Part shown: piece after piece, positions 24,997 through 33,187 of the stretch
How positions within the stretch are numbered: the first letter of the stretch is position 1
Layout of the letters: the number at the start of each line of letters is the position of its first letter
Assembly: GCA_037446115.1 (NCBI GenBank)
Contig: JBBIJF010000006.1
Span: forward strand, 1-64,000
Length of the DNA: 64,000 nucleotides
Reading direction: 5' to 3'
Source of the DNA: JANWXD01 sp037446115
Lineage (GTDB): Bacteria; Acidobacteriota; Terriglobia; Bryobacterales; Bryobacteraceae
Position numbers and translations under genes: made by a program
The notes under the pieces: generated by a model
Databases searched by the model: none
Seen by the model: the letters and a program-made list of their open reading frames with translations, nothing else
What the model was told of the DNA's origin: nothing

Positions 24997-26148
24997 TCAA
25001 CGGCGGCGCTGCGAACGGAACGAGGGATTTACCTCGGTGAGAATCATGACAACAACAAGCGATGCCGGGACCAACAGGGCCGCCCGCAGGCTGCGTTCGA
25101 ATTCAGCCAACATTCCCGCCGCCCACGGCACAGTGGCACCGCCGAGCGCCCCGCAGGCGAAGACAAAGCCCGCTGCGGGCACGGCCCGGCCGCCGGCTCT
25201 TTCCAGGTAGAGTGCTACAGATGTAGGGAACACTGCAGCCAAGCCCAATCCGGCCAGCCCCACTCCTCCGATCTGGGCAGGCCACCACGGCGGGGATAGT
25301 ACAAGGAGGATGCCGGCCAGCGCGACGATGAGGCTGAAGAGCATCCAGCCCCGGGCATCGGCCCGCCGCAACGCAAGCGGGGCCAGGAGACGGCCTGCGA
25401 GCACCCCCGCCCAGAGAATGGCCTGCGCCGCCGCGGCTGCAGGAGCGCTCCAACCGCACCTGCTCAGGTAAGAGGGGAGCCAGCCGCTGACGCTGTTCTC
25501 TGTGCCGACGTAGAGGAATTGGAAGAGCGCGGCCAGGAGAGTCAGCCGTCCGAAAGCGCCCGCTGTTGAGCCCCCGGAACCCGCCTCCAGAGGCGGCAGG
25601 AGAGCACTGTTGCCCTTCGCCGAGAGCCGGATCGCTACCAAGGCGCACGCTTCCAGGCAGGCAACACCCTTCGCGAAGCCGCCGATCCCGGCGGTTGGCA
25701 GACTCGCTGCGATGGCCACGGGTGCCGCCACCGCGCCGAGGCACCAGCCGAAATTAAGCAGATTCAGGGCCGCCGGAGCGCGAGCTCCTTTCGCGGTTGC
25801 CACAAGAAGATTCGTGGCGGGAATGAGGAGCCCCAAACCGAGACCGCACACAGCCATTCCGGCAAACGCCTTTGCGGGATGCCGGGAGGCCAGGGCGAAC
25901 GCACCGGCCCCAACCAGCGCATGGCCGCCCGGTCCGATCAGGCGCCAGCCGAAGCGACGCAGGAGCCAACCGGAGCCCAGGGCGCCGAGCAGCGAGCCTG
26001 CGAACTGCGCGACAAAGAACCGGCCCGCCTCTTCATCGGTCAATGCCCATCTGGCCGAAAGGTAGGGAAGCAACGGCCCGAGCATCGTCGTTGCGGCGCC
26101 CACAAGGACGAAGCTCAATTGCGCGGTGACAAGGGCGCCTCGTGCCAC
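24997..26148 (-). CDS. MFS transporter, sugar-type
   Basis: A 383-residue protein with about twelve membrane helices and short loops. The first half has FVLVGAATTMLGPLLPYLSARWALTDEEAG and the loop GWLLRRFGWR typical of the superfamily. The second half has FLYVGTENSVSGWLPSYL, a pattern seen in the FucP-like branch of sugar:proton symporters. The GTG start at 26148 lies 4 bp after the LacI stop, so the two are one operon. Together with the regulator and the divergent Oar receptor it suggests uptake across the inner membrane of the sugar released by this locus. Substrate not readable. Confidence 0.85.
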   Translation of the reverse strand: MARGALVTAQLSFVLVGAATTMLGPLLPYLSARWALTDEEAGRFFVAQFAGSLLGALGSGWLLRRFGWRLIGPGGHALVGAGAFALASRHPAKAFAGMAVCGLGLGLLIPATNLLVATAKGARAPAALNLLNFGWCLGAVAAPVAIAASLPTAGIGGFAKGVACLEACALVAIRLSAKGNSALLPPLEAGSGGSTAGAFGRLTLLAALFQFLYVGTENSVSGWLPSYLSRCGWSAPAAAAAQAILWAGVLAGRLLAPLALRRADARGWMLFSLIVALAGILLVLSPPWWPAQIGGVGLAGLGLAAVFPTSVALYLERAGGRAVPAAGFVFACGALGGATVPWAAGMLAEFERSLRAALLVPASLVVVMILTEVNPSFRSQRRR

Positions 26149-26152
26149 GGTG

Positions 26153-27163
26153 TCAAGTTTGATCCGAAGGCGCAGGTCCGGTAGATTCGCGAATCACCAG
26201 TTCCGGTTCCACCTTGATATAGGAACGCTGCGCTCCCGGGCCCGCTGCGATAAGCCTCAGCAGTGTCTCCGCCGCGAGCATTCCCATGCGGTACAAGGGC
26301 TGACGAATCGTGGTGAGCGCCGGGATGTGAAAGGCCGCAGCATAGGCATCGTCAAAGCCCACCACGGAAACATCCTCCGGGACACGAAGACCAGCTTCCC
26401 GGAAGGCGCGGATGGCGCCGATGGCGGAAATGTCATTGAAGGCCACCAAAGCCGTGAACGGCTGACCGGCGGCCAGTAGTTTCCTTGCGGCCACATAGCC
26501 GAGTTCCGGCGAGGGCGACTCGCCCTCCAGTTGAGCCACCAGGCCCGGCTGCACCGGGATACCGAAGCGGCGCGCCGCCGAGCGCATCGCCTCCCAGCGC
26601 ACTTCCGTATCCGAGCTGAACGCCTGGCCTTTGATGAACGCGATCCGGCGGTGCCCGAGCCCGACCAGGTGTCCCAGGGCCAGCTCACCGGCGCGCCTGT
26701 GATTCAAGACGACGTTCGTGACTCCGGGGACACGCCGGTGACCGGACACGGAGATGACGGGGACCGGCAAAGGGTGCTCGCACGGAGTATCCACAGCGAT
26801 CAGGCCTTCGACACAACGCTCGATGAGCATCGCCGGATAGCGGTCGATCAGGTTCGGCCGGTGCCTGTGACTGGCTACTAAGTACATGTAACCTTCCCGG
26901 AGCAGGAGGTCCTCGATGCCGCTCAAGACGAGCGCTGAGTAACCATCACTCAGCTCGGGAACGATTACACCAACCGCATACGTGCGCTGGGCACGCAGTG
27001 ACCGGGCGACGAAGTTCGGCCGGTACTGAAAGTGGCGCGCCGCCGCGAGCACGCGCTCCCTGGTGGCCTTAGAAATGGCACGCGCGGCCGGAACGTTGTT
27101 GAGGACCAAGGACACGGTGGCGGGCGACACGTTGAGGTGTCGCGCCAGCTCCTTCAGGCTCAT
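26153..27163 (-). CDS. LacI family transcriptional regulator
   Basis: The start at ATG 27163 (336 aa) places the helix-turn-helix at the very N-terminus, as in all LacI proteins. It has AGGAG about 14 bp upstream. The HTH reads SLKELARHLNVSPATVSLVL, with the hinge helix around ARSLRAQRTYAVGVIVPE. The periplasmic-binding-protein-like effector domain follows, with VVGFDDAYAAAFHIPALTTI near the end. It is divergent from the Oar receptor at 27333, in front of which there is a strong promoter with a palindrome at its start site. It should repress the receptor cassette and probably its own operon until a sugar binds. Confidence 0.92.
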   Translation of the reverse strand: MSLKELARHLNVSPATVSLVLNNVPAARAISKATRERVLAAARHFQYRPNFVARSLRAQRTYAVGVIVPELSDGYSALVLSGIEDLLLREGYMYLVASHRHRPNLIDRYPAMLIERCVEGLIAVDTPCEHPLPVPVISVSGHRRVPGVTNVVLNHRRAGELALGHLVGLGHRRIAFIKGQAFSSDTEVRWEAMRSAARRFGIPVQPGLVAQLEGESPSPELGYVAARKLLAAGQPFTALVAFNDISAIGAIRAFREAGLRVPEDVSVVGFDDAYAAAFHIPALTTIRQPLYRMGMLAAETLLRLIAAGPGAQRSYIKVEPELVIRESTGPAPSDQT

Positions 27164-27255
27164 GGGCCGCGCCCGCTCCTGCCCGCCGCGGGGAGGCACC
27201 TTACCGCTCACCACCTGCCGAGTTTCGCACAGCGCAGCAGAGCGAATCAAGAACT

Positions 27256-27265
27256 TTTTGCAAAA
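27256..27265. promoter_or_regulatory. palindrome upstream of the receptor promoter
   Basis: TTTTGCAAAA is a perfect 10-bp palindrome lying 6 bp before the -35 box of the divergent Oar receptor promoter. It may be a second binding site of the adjacent LacI regulator. A/T-rich chance occurrence is possible. Confidence 0.3.
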
Positions 27266-27271
27266 TTCCTC

Positions 27272-27300
27272 TTGACAGCCGCCGGGCACCCGTCTAGAAT
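27272..27300 (+). promoter_or_regulatory. sigma70-type promoter of the Oar receptor cassette
   Basis: TTGACA (27272-27277) and TAGAAT (27295-27300) are separated by exactly 17 bp. The transcript should start near 27307. The leader holds an AGGGAGGA ribosome site before the ATG at 27333. Confidence 0.8.
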
Positions 27301-27308
27301 GGGGCTAT

Positions 27309-27320
27309 TAAATCGTTTTA
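27309..27320. promoter_or_regulatory. LacI-type operator candidate
   Basis: TAAATCGTTTTA is a near-perfect palindrome centred on CG (5 of 6 half-site positions match), the usual form of LacI-family operators. It lies at about +3 to +14 of the predicted transcript, where a bound repressor would block initiation. The adjacent divergent LacI gene is the obvious candidate regulator. Confidence 0.55.
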
Positions 27321-27332
27321 GGGAGGATCTCC

Positions 27333-30300
27333 ATGAAGAGCATCCACCAGGGGCGGGCTCTGCTGGCAAGCTTACTCCTGTCTGTTGCCGCCTACGGACA
27401 GTTCCGTGGAGGCATCCAGGGGACGATCCTGGATCCCACGGGCGCAGCCGTGCCGGGAGCCAAGGTTACGCTACAGGACGAAGAAACGAGTGCGTCCCAG
27501 GAGACGACGAGCGGTCCGGAGGGCTTTTACCGGTTCAGTGCGTTACGGCCCGCGCGTTACACCATCACGGTGGAAATGGCCGGCTTCCAGAAAGCCGTGC
27601 ATGAACACGTGGTTGTGCGTGCTGAGCAGCTGGAGGGGCTGAACATCACGTTGTCGCCGGGGCAGGTTACCGAGTCCATCACGGTATCGGCAGAGAGTGC
27701 ACCGCCACTTCAGACAGAAAACGCTAACATTGACGGGGCCTTGTCTCATAGGCAAGTTACTGGTCTGCCTCAGTTTCAGCGTGATCCATACGAGTTGTTA
27801 CGCCTCGCTCCCGGGATTTTCGGGCTGGGAGCTCGCGACGGCGGGGGTAACTCGCTGGCGCTGCCGAACTCTGCCGGACCGGGGGGATCAAACAATTCCA
27901 TTTTTCAAACCGAGAATCAGGTTCCCATCACCGCCAACGGTCAGCGGCTCACGGCCAACGGCTTCCAGATCGACGGTGTTAACGTGAACAGCCAAGCCTG
28001 GGGTGGGGCGGCCATCATCACTCCGAGTCAAGAGGCGGTCAAGGAGATCCGTGTGGTCTCCAGCTCGTACTCGGCCGAAAACGGACGGAACACCGGCGCC
28101 CTGATCCAGGTGGTCTCCCAAAACGGCACCAACGAATTCCACGGGAGCTTCGTCGGGCGCTTCGGGCGCCCGGAACTGAACGCCTTTCAGCGTTGGGGCG
28201 GTCCGCGCGGTGAGCGGCCCCAGCGCGTAGGCAAGAGCTTCAACCAGTGGGCCGGGAGCATCGGCGGTCCGATTCGAAAGAACAAGCTGTTTTTCTTCTT
28301 CGCTTATGAACGCATCGGTTCCAGCAACAGCACGAATGAACCGCAGTGGGTGGAGACGGAGGAGTTCGTGGAACGCATCCGGGCTCTGCGGCCGAACAGC
28401 ATCGCGGCCCAGGTTCTGACGCTGCCCGGGATGAGCCCGCGCATCAACCGCGTAATCCCGCGCGATTGTGCCTCCTTCGGCCTGCCGGATCCGACACGCT
28501 GCGCAACGCTCCCCGGCGGCCTGGACATCGGCTCTCCCACGGGCGCCATCGGACAGCGAATCGCCAACCCTGCCGGCGGAGGACTTGACGGGCTCCCGGA
28601 CATCCGCTTCGTGGAAAGCCCTTTTTTCCTCGACGTGACTTCGGCGCAATACAACGGCCGACTGGACTACCAGCTCAGCGACAGAGACCTCGTAGCTTTC
28701 AGCTCATTCTTTGTTCCCTCCGATACGACGTTCAACCAGTCTTGGGCCAACCACGCCCGCCCGGTTCAGGACTGGCTCTCCTCGCGCCTGAACGAGTCGG
28801 CGGCCTTGCTGTGGACTCGCACCTTCTCGTCCACCATGATCAACGAAGCCCGCCTCAATGTGGCCCGGTGGTCCTTCGACGAAGTCAAGTCCAATCCGAA
28901 GATTCCCTGGGGGATCCCTCAATCCACCGTTGCCGACTCGCGGTTCAACATCCAATGGGGCGTCCCCGGTCCGGGCATCTTCGCGCAGACGAGCTATAAC
29001 TTCCGGGACACCCTGACGAAGGTGGTCAACAGCCACGCACTCAAGTTTGGCGTAGATATCTCGCGGGAGCTGAATAACGACACCGTGGCCTGGGCGGCTC
29101 GTCCCAGCTTCAACTTCGACAATCTCTGGAATTTCGCCAACGATGCACCGAACAGCGAAAGCGGGAACTTTGATCCGCGCAACGGCCATCCGACCGACCT
29201 GAAAAAGTACATCCGCACCACCACCTATGCGCTGTTCGTACAAGACGACTGGAAAGTGCGACCCAGCCTCACGCTCAACCTGGGGCTGAGGTGGGAGTAT
29301 TTCACGCCTCTGCGGGAGAAGTTCGGCAATGCGGCCAATATTGTTCTCGGCTCGGGCGGCGGAGCCCTCACGGGAGCCCGCATGCGCATCGGTGGCAACT
29401 TCTGGGAACCTGACCGCAACAATTTCGGCCCTCAATTCGGCTTTGCGTGGAGCCCGAAGTCACTCGGCGGCCTGGAGCTGAATCATAAGACCGTGCTGCG
29501 AGGGGGCTTCGGCGTGGGCTTCAACCGAGTCCCACAATCGCTCACGCTCAACGGCCGCCTGAATCCGCCCTTTTTCGCTTCGTTCTTCCTGACGGGCGAC
29601 CAGGTTGTGTACAGCCTCAGTACGGAGGGTATCAATTCCTTCACGGGCTGGCCGGCCAACCCAGCCGCGAGGCTGGTGTTCGATCCGACGACGAATCTTC
29701 CGGTGGGAGGGGCCAACTTCGCCAGGCCGAACATCTTCGGCCTGCCTCTGAATCTGAAGACGCCTTATGCGTACCGGTACTCGCTGGAAATCCAGCAGGA
29801 ACTGCCTGGGAACTGGGTCGTTTCCGCCGGCTATCAGGGAAGTGCCGGCCACAAGTTCCCCCGGGCGATGAACCTGAGTCTGCTGTTCGATCCGAACCCG
29901 TTCATCAATCGGGTGGACTTCGTACAGACCGATATCAACTCGAACTTCAACGCGCTGCTCCTGCGGGCCACCCATCGTTTTTCGCGAGGTTTCGAGTTCA
30001 ACGCGCAATACCGCTTCAGCAAGAGCATTGACACGTGTTCGAACGACGACCGCTGCGGCGGTCTGCTGACCTTTCCGCTCGATTTACGCACCGAGCGTGG
30101 TCCTTCGGACTTTGACGTCACCCATGCCTTTGTCGCATCCGGCATCTGGCAGTTGCCGTGGCGCGACCGACTGGGGAGCTGGGAGATCGGAGGTATCTGG
30201 ACGGCCAATTCGGGCTTTCCGTGGACGCCGGTCGTCACGGGCGACGCCTGTGTGGAGATTACGGGCCGCGGTGGGATTTGCCCCGTCCGACCCATCGCCT

Positions 30301-30695
30301 ACCTGGGCGGCGCGGGTCGTGATACAAGTAACCGCGCCTTCCAGACCGGCAGTAACTTTCCGGGCGGAGGCTTGCGATTTTTCGTACCGCCTCCAGGCGG
30401 GCAGACTCTCCTACCCCCGCCCCCGGGGATCGGACGCAACGTGTTCCGTGGCCCCCGGTATATGAGCGTGGACCTGACCGCGGCCCGGCGAATGCGGCTG
30501 CCGAAGATCGCCGTGCTAGGCGAAAACGCCTCGGTGGACCTGCGTGCCTTCTTCTACAACATCTTTAACCAGCTCAACCTCCGCCCGTTTGAGTTCAACT
30601 CGCCCAGTACGCAGGTGAACAACCCGGACTTCGGCAAGGCGCTTTCAGCGCTGGCAGGCAGAGTGATCGAATTCCAGCTGCGGTTCAACTTTTGA
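27333..30695 (+). CDS. Oar-like TonB-dependent receptor with N-terminal carboxypeptidase regulatory-like domain
   Basis: A 1120-residue outer-membrane protein. It has a signal peptide (GRALLASLLLSVAAYGQ) and a CarboxypepD_reg domain at about 27-110 (GTILDPTGAAVPGAKVTLQD ... YTITVEMAGFQKA). The plug region includes ANGFQIDGVNVNSQAWGG and EIRVVSSSYSAENGRNTGAL, followed by a long barrel ending FQLRFNF with terminal Phe. It is the first gene of a receptor-TPR-TPR-glycoside hydrolase set under the promoter and operator just upstream. The layout, with divergent LacI and MFS genes, supports import of a plant or microbial oligosaccharide. Specificity is inferred only from the linked hydrolase. Confidence 0.9.
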   Translation: MKSIHQGRALLASLLLSVAAYGQFRGGIQGTILDPTGAAVPGAKVTLQDEETSASQETTSGPEGFYRFSALRPARYTITVEMAGFQKAVHEHVVVRAEQLEGLNITLSPGQVTESITVSAESAPPLQTENANIDGALSHRQVTGLPQFQRDPYELLRLAPGIFGLGARDGGGNSLALPNSAGPGGSNNSIFQTENQVPITANGQRLTANGFQIDGVNVNSQAWGGAAIITPSQEAVKEIRVVSSSYSAENGRNTGALIQVVSQNGTNEFHGSFVGRFGRPELNAFQRWGGPRGERPQRVGKSFNQWAGSIGGPIRKNKLFFFFAYERIGSSNSTNEPQWVETEEFVERIRALRPNSIAAQVLTLPGMSPRINRVIPRDCASFGLPDPTRCATLPGGLDIGSPTGAIGQRIANPAGGGLDGLPDIRFVESPFFLDVTSAQYNGRLDYQLSDRDLVAFSSFFVPSDTTFNQSWANHARPVQDWLSSRLNESAALLWTRTFSSTMINEARLNVARWSFDEVKSNPKIPWGIPQSTVADSRFNIQWGVPGPGIFAQTSYNFRDTLTKVVNSHALKFGVDISRELNNDTVAWAARPSFNFDNLWNFANDAPNSESGNFDPRNGHPTDLKKYIRTTTYALFVQDDWKVRPSLTLNLGLRWEYFTPLREKFGNAANIVLGSGGGALTGARMRIGGNFWEPDRNNFGPQFGFAWSPKSLGGLELNHKTVLRGGFGVGFNRVPQSLTLNGRLNPPFFASFFLTGDQVVYSLSTEGINSFTGWPANPAARLVFDPTTNLPVGGANFARPNIFGLPLNLKTPYAYRYSLEIQQELPGNWVVSAGYQGSAGHKFPRAMNLSLLFDPNPFINRVDFVQTDINSNFNALLLRATHRFSRGFEFNAQYRFSKSIDTCSNDDRCGGLLTFPLDLRTERGPSDFDVTHAFVASGIWQLPWRDRLGSWEIGGIWTANSGFPWTPVVTGDACVEITGRGGICPVRPIAYLGGAGRDTSNRAFQTGSNFPGGGLRFFVPPPGGQTLLPPPPGIGRNVFRGPRYMSVDLTAARRMRLPKIAVLGENASVDLRAFFYNIFNQLNLRPFEFNSPSTQVNNPDFGKALSALAGRVIEFQLRFNF

Positions 30696-30698
30696 GGT

Positions 30699-30715
30699 CG
30701 AGGAGCGGCTCCTCG
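30699..30715 (+). terminator. hairpin after the Oar receptor gene
   Basis: CGAGGAG-CGG-CTCCTCG forms a 7-bp perfect stem directly after the receptor stop codon (30693-30695). There is no U-tract, so it may act as an attenuator or as a 3'-end stabiliser that lowers transcription into the TPR genes. Confidence 0.4.
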
Positions 30716-30728
30716 CCGGCAGCTAGCC

Positions 30729-30734
30729 TAGAAT
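30729..30734 (+). promoter_or_regulatory. -10 box before the first TPR gene of the second cassette
   Basis: TAGAAT lies 12 bp before the ATG at 30747. It mirrors the -10 box at the same place in the cassette at 9111-14889. No clear -35 is found. Confidence 0.35.
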
Positions 30735-30746
30735 AGATGCTGACCG

Positions 30747-32099
30747 ATGACTGGTCTTGGCGCCGTGACCAGCACCGTGGCGGTGGTGTTCTCAGTGGGA
30801 GCGACCCAACCGTGTGAGCCGCCAGCTCCGCGCGGTACCGTTGCAGAACCCTTGTTGCGACAAGCGGTGTGCTACGCCGATGCCGGCCAGCCGGAGAAGG
30901 CTCTCCGCCTTGTGCGGGAGCACCTTGTGCGGGCGCCCGCGTCGGCCGACGGGTACGCGTTGCTCGGGACGTTACTGATCGGCTCGGCCCCCACCGAGGA
31001 AGTTCGCAAAGTGCTGCAGCATGCCTTGGCGCTCGCGCCGCGCCACCCGCGGGCGTCCATTGCCCTTGCGCGGGTCGAATTCTTAGCGGGACGTTACGAG
31101 CGCACGGTCCAACTGCTGGGTCCGCTGGTTGCGAGGGCGCCGCCTGAGCCCGATGCCGTCGTCCTCTTCGTGGAGGGCTTGCTCAAGACCGGGAAGGCCG
31201 CCGAAGCTGCGGGCCTGATGAAAACGCTTGTGGGGGAGCCCTCGGCGACGACGGAGATGCATGTCCTTGCAGCCCGGGCTCACCTCAGCGCCAACCAACC
31301 GGAGGAAGCTGCGGCAATTTGCGAGAGGGGTCTGGTGAAAGATCCTACTTCCGAGACTCTCGAAGCCGTTTACTTCAGTCTGCCGGCGGACTTCCTCGCT
31401 CGGCGGCTGGCCGGCTGGCTCGAGCGCGCCCAGCGCAAGCAGGATCCTTTGGAGCTGGTGGCCCTTGGCCGCGTCCTCTCCGACGGAGACCCGGGACGCA
31501 AGACTCGCGCACTGTCCATTGCCAAGGCGATTCTCGCCCGCGCCGTGACTCTGGCTCCGGAGGAGCCGGTGGCGCACTACACCTATGGCCGCGCCCTGCG
31601 GTTCGAGGAGCCGGAAGCCGCACTGGCGAGCTGGCGCAAGGCGCTCGCCTTGCGTCCGCCTTTGGAGCTGGCCATCGAGATCCACACGGACGCAGCCAGA
31701 CTCCACAGTGAGCGGACCGAGTTCGATGCAGCGGAGAAGGCGCTGCGCGCGGCTTACGAGATGAACCGGGCTGCCAAGATGATCCGTCCCGCGGCCGCGC
31801 TGGAGTTTGCCCGTTTTCTGACCGCGCAGGCACGCCAGCAGGAAGCCGAAGCTATCGTCCATGAGGTGCTCCGATGGCGGCCGCTATATCCAGCGGCACG
31901 GCTGGAGCGGGCGCGTGTGCTGGAACGGAAAAAGCAGTGGCAGGAAGCCATCTCCGAGGCCGAATTCGTATTGGCGCAAAGTGGTGACAGCCTTCCTTTA
32001 GCCCGGCAGGCACGGCTGATTCTTGCGAGGGCTTACCGTGCCACAGGACGGCATGACAAAGCTCGAGAGCAGGTGGCATTGCTGGAGCAGGTGCCTTGA
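30747..32099 (+). CDS. secreted TPR-repeat protein
   Basis: A 450-residue protein with a weak N-terminal signal (TSTVAVVFSVGATQPCEPPA) and TPR units throughout, for example LRQAVCYADAGQPEKALRLV, ALLGTLLIGSAPTEEVRKVL and ARFLTAQARQQEAEAIVHEV. It is probably periplasmic. The Cys in TQPCEP is not in a proper lipobox. It follows the Oar receptor and overlaps the next TPR gene by TTGA. It matches the position of the TPR protein at 10246 in the other cassette, although it is longer and more divergent. Confidence 0.8.
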   Translation: MTGLGAVTSTVAVVFSVGATQPCEPPAPRGTVAEPLLRQAVCYADAGQPEKALRLVREHLVRAPASADGYALLGTLLIGSAPTEEVRKVLQHALALAPRHPRASIALARVEFLAGRYERTVQLLGPLVARAPPEPDAVVLFVEGLLKTGKAAEAAGLMKTLVGEPSATTEMHVLAARAHLSANQPEEAAAICERGLVKDPTSETLEAVYFSLPADFLARRLAGWLERAQRKQDPLELVALGRVLSDGDPGRKTRALSIAKAILARAVTLAPEEPVAHYTYGRALRFEEPEAALASWRKALALRPPLELAIEIHTDAARLHSERTEFDAAEKALRAAYEMNRAAKMIRPAAALEFARFLTAQARQQEAEAIVHEVLRWRPLYPAARLERARVLERKKQWQEAISEAEFVLAQSGDSLPLARQARLILARAYRATGRHDKAREQVALLEQVP

Positions 32100-33187
32100 G
32101 AGGTTCCGTGCGGGCCTGGATCACAGCGGTCCTCCTGGCCTGGTGGCCGGGGCAGGCAAGCGATTTTGGGGAAGCCGCTGCTGCGGCTCAGCGAGCGCGC
32201 GAAGCGGGCAAGCTCACCGAGGCCTGCGGGCACTATCGAGAAGCGCTGCGTGTGCGGCCCGACTGGGCGGACGGATGGTGGGGGTTGGGAACGGCCTATT
32301 ATGATCTCGGGCGCTACACGGAGGCCGTCGAAGCGTTCCAGAAACTCACCGAGTATGCTCCCCGGGTTGGCGCGGCATGGGCCATGTTGGGGCTTTCCGA
32401 ATACCAAGTGGGGCGCAAGCCCGAGGCGCGGGAGCACCTGGCCGAAGCTTACAAGATCGGCATTGCAGGCGAGCCTCGCCTGCGTCACGCCGCTCTGTAC
32501 ACGCTGGGGCTGCTATCGCTGGAGGAAGGCCGCTTTGCGCAAGCCCAGAAGGCGCTGGATGAGCTGAGTCGCGACGGCCTGGAACACGACGATCTCACTG
32601 TGGCTTTGGGCTTTGCGGTGCTTGGAATTCTTCCCCAGAACGCGCCGGCTGAGATCATGGATGCGGTCCGCGCCGCGGGCCGGGCTCAGCGGCTCGGAGC
32701 GGTCCGCTCGCGCCTCAGGGAAGCTCTGGAAGCTTACCGCGAGCTGGCAGCCCGCTACCCGAACATGCGGAACGTACATTTTGCGTTGGGCCGGTTCTTT
32801 TTGGCTCATCACATGGACGATGACGCCCTCGAGGCCTTCCAAAAGGAGCTGCACAATTCGTCAAACCACTTGCTGGCCCGGCTCGGTATCGCAGCGATCT
32901 TGCTCCGAAAAGCTCCCGCCGAAGGTGTGCCTTACGCGGAGGAGGCCGTCAGGATGGCGCCGCAGCTGGCGGAATCTCATTATCTGCTAGGGGCGCTGCT
33001 GCTGGAAACAGGCCAGACGCTGCGCGCCATCGAGGAGCTCGAGACGGCCCGAAGTCTGGACAGCAGGGATGCCAGAATCCACTTTACGCTGGCGCGGGCT
33101 TACGCCCGGGCGGGCCGCAAGGAGGATGCCGAGCGCGCCCGTGCGGCGTTTCAGCGTTATTCCGATGCATCGAGTAGTCAGCCGTAG
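32096..33187 (+). CDS. secreted TPR-repeat protein
   Basis: A 363-residue TPR protein. The frame opens with TTG at 32096 overlapping the previous stop. A GTG at 32108 gives the tidier signal peptide MRAWITAVLLAWWPGQAS. Repeats include HYREALRVRPDWADGWWGLG, LGLSEYQVGRKPEAREHLAE, NVHFALGRFFLAHHMDDDAL and LLGALLLETGQTLRAIEELE. The closing ARAGRKEDAERARAAFQRY closely resembles the ends of the TPR proteins at 10246 and 9111, supporting common origin of the cassettes. The 3' end overlaps the glycoside hydrolase gene by 23 bp. Confidence 0.85.
   Translation: MRGSVRAWITAVLLAWWPGQASDFGEAAAAAQRAREAGKLTEACGHYREALRVRPDWADGWWGLGTAYYDLGRYTEAVEAFQKLTEYAPRVGAAWAMLGLSEYQVGRKPEAREHLAEAYKIGIAGEPRLRHAALYTLGLLSLEEGRFAQAQKALDELSRDGLEHDDLTVALGFAVLGILPQNAPAEIMDAVRAAGRAQRLGAVRSRLREALEAYRELAARYPNMRNVHFALGRFFLAHHMDDDALEAFQKELHNSSNHLLARLGIAAILLRKAPAEGVPYAEEAVRMAPQLAESHYLLGALLLETGQTLRAIEELETARSLDSRDARIHFTLARAYARAGRKEDAERARAAFQRYSDASSSQP

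Noticed and set aside
24909..25040. A 43-codon frame starting with ATG next to the TonB receptor promoter
   Set aside because: It overlaps the MFS gene end on the opposite strand, lacks a good ribosome site and shows no family resemblance.
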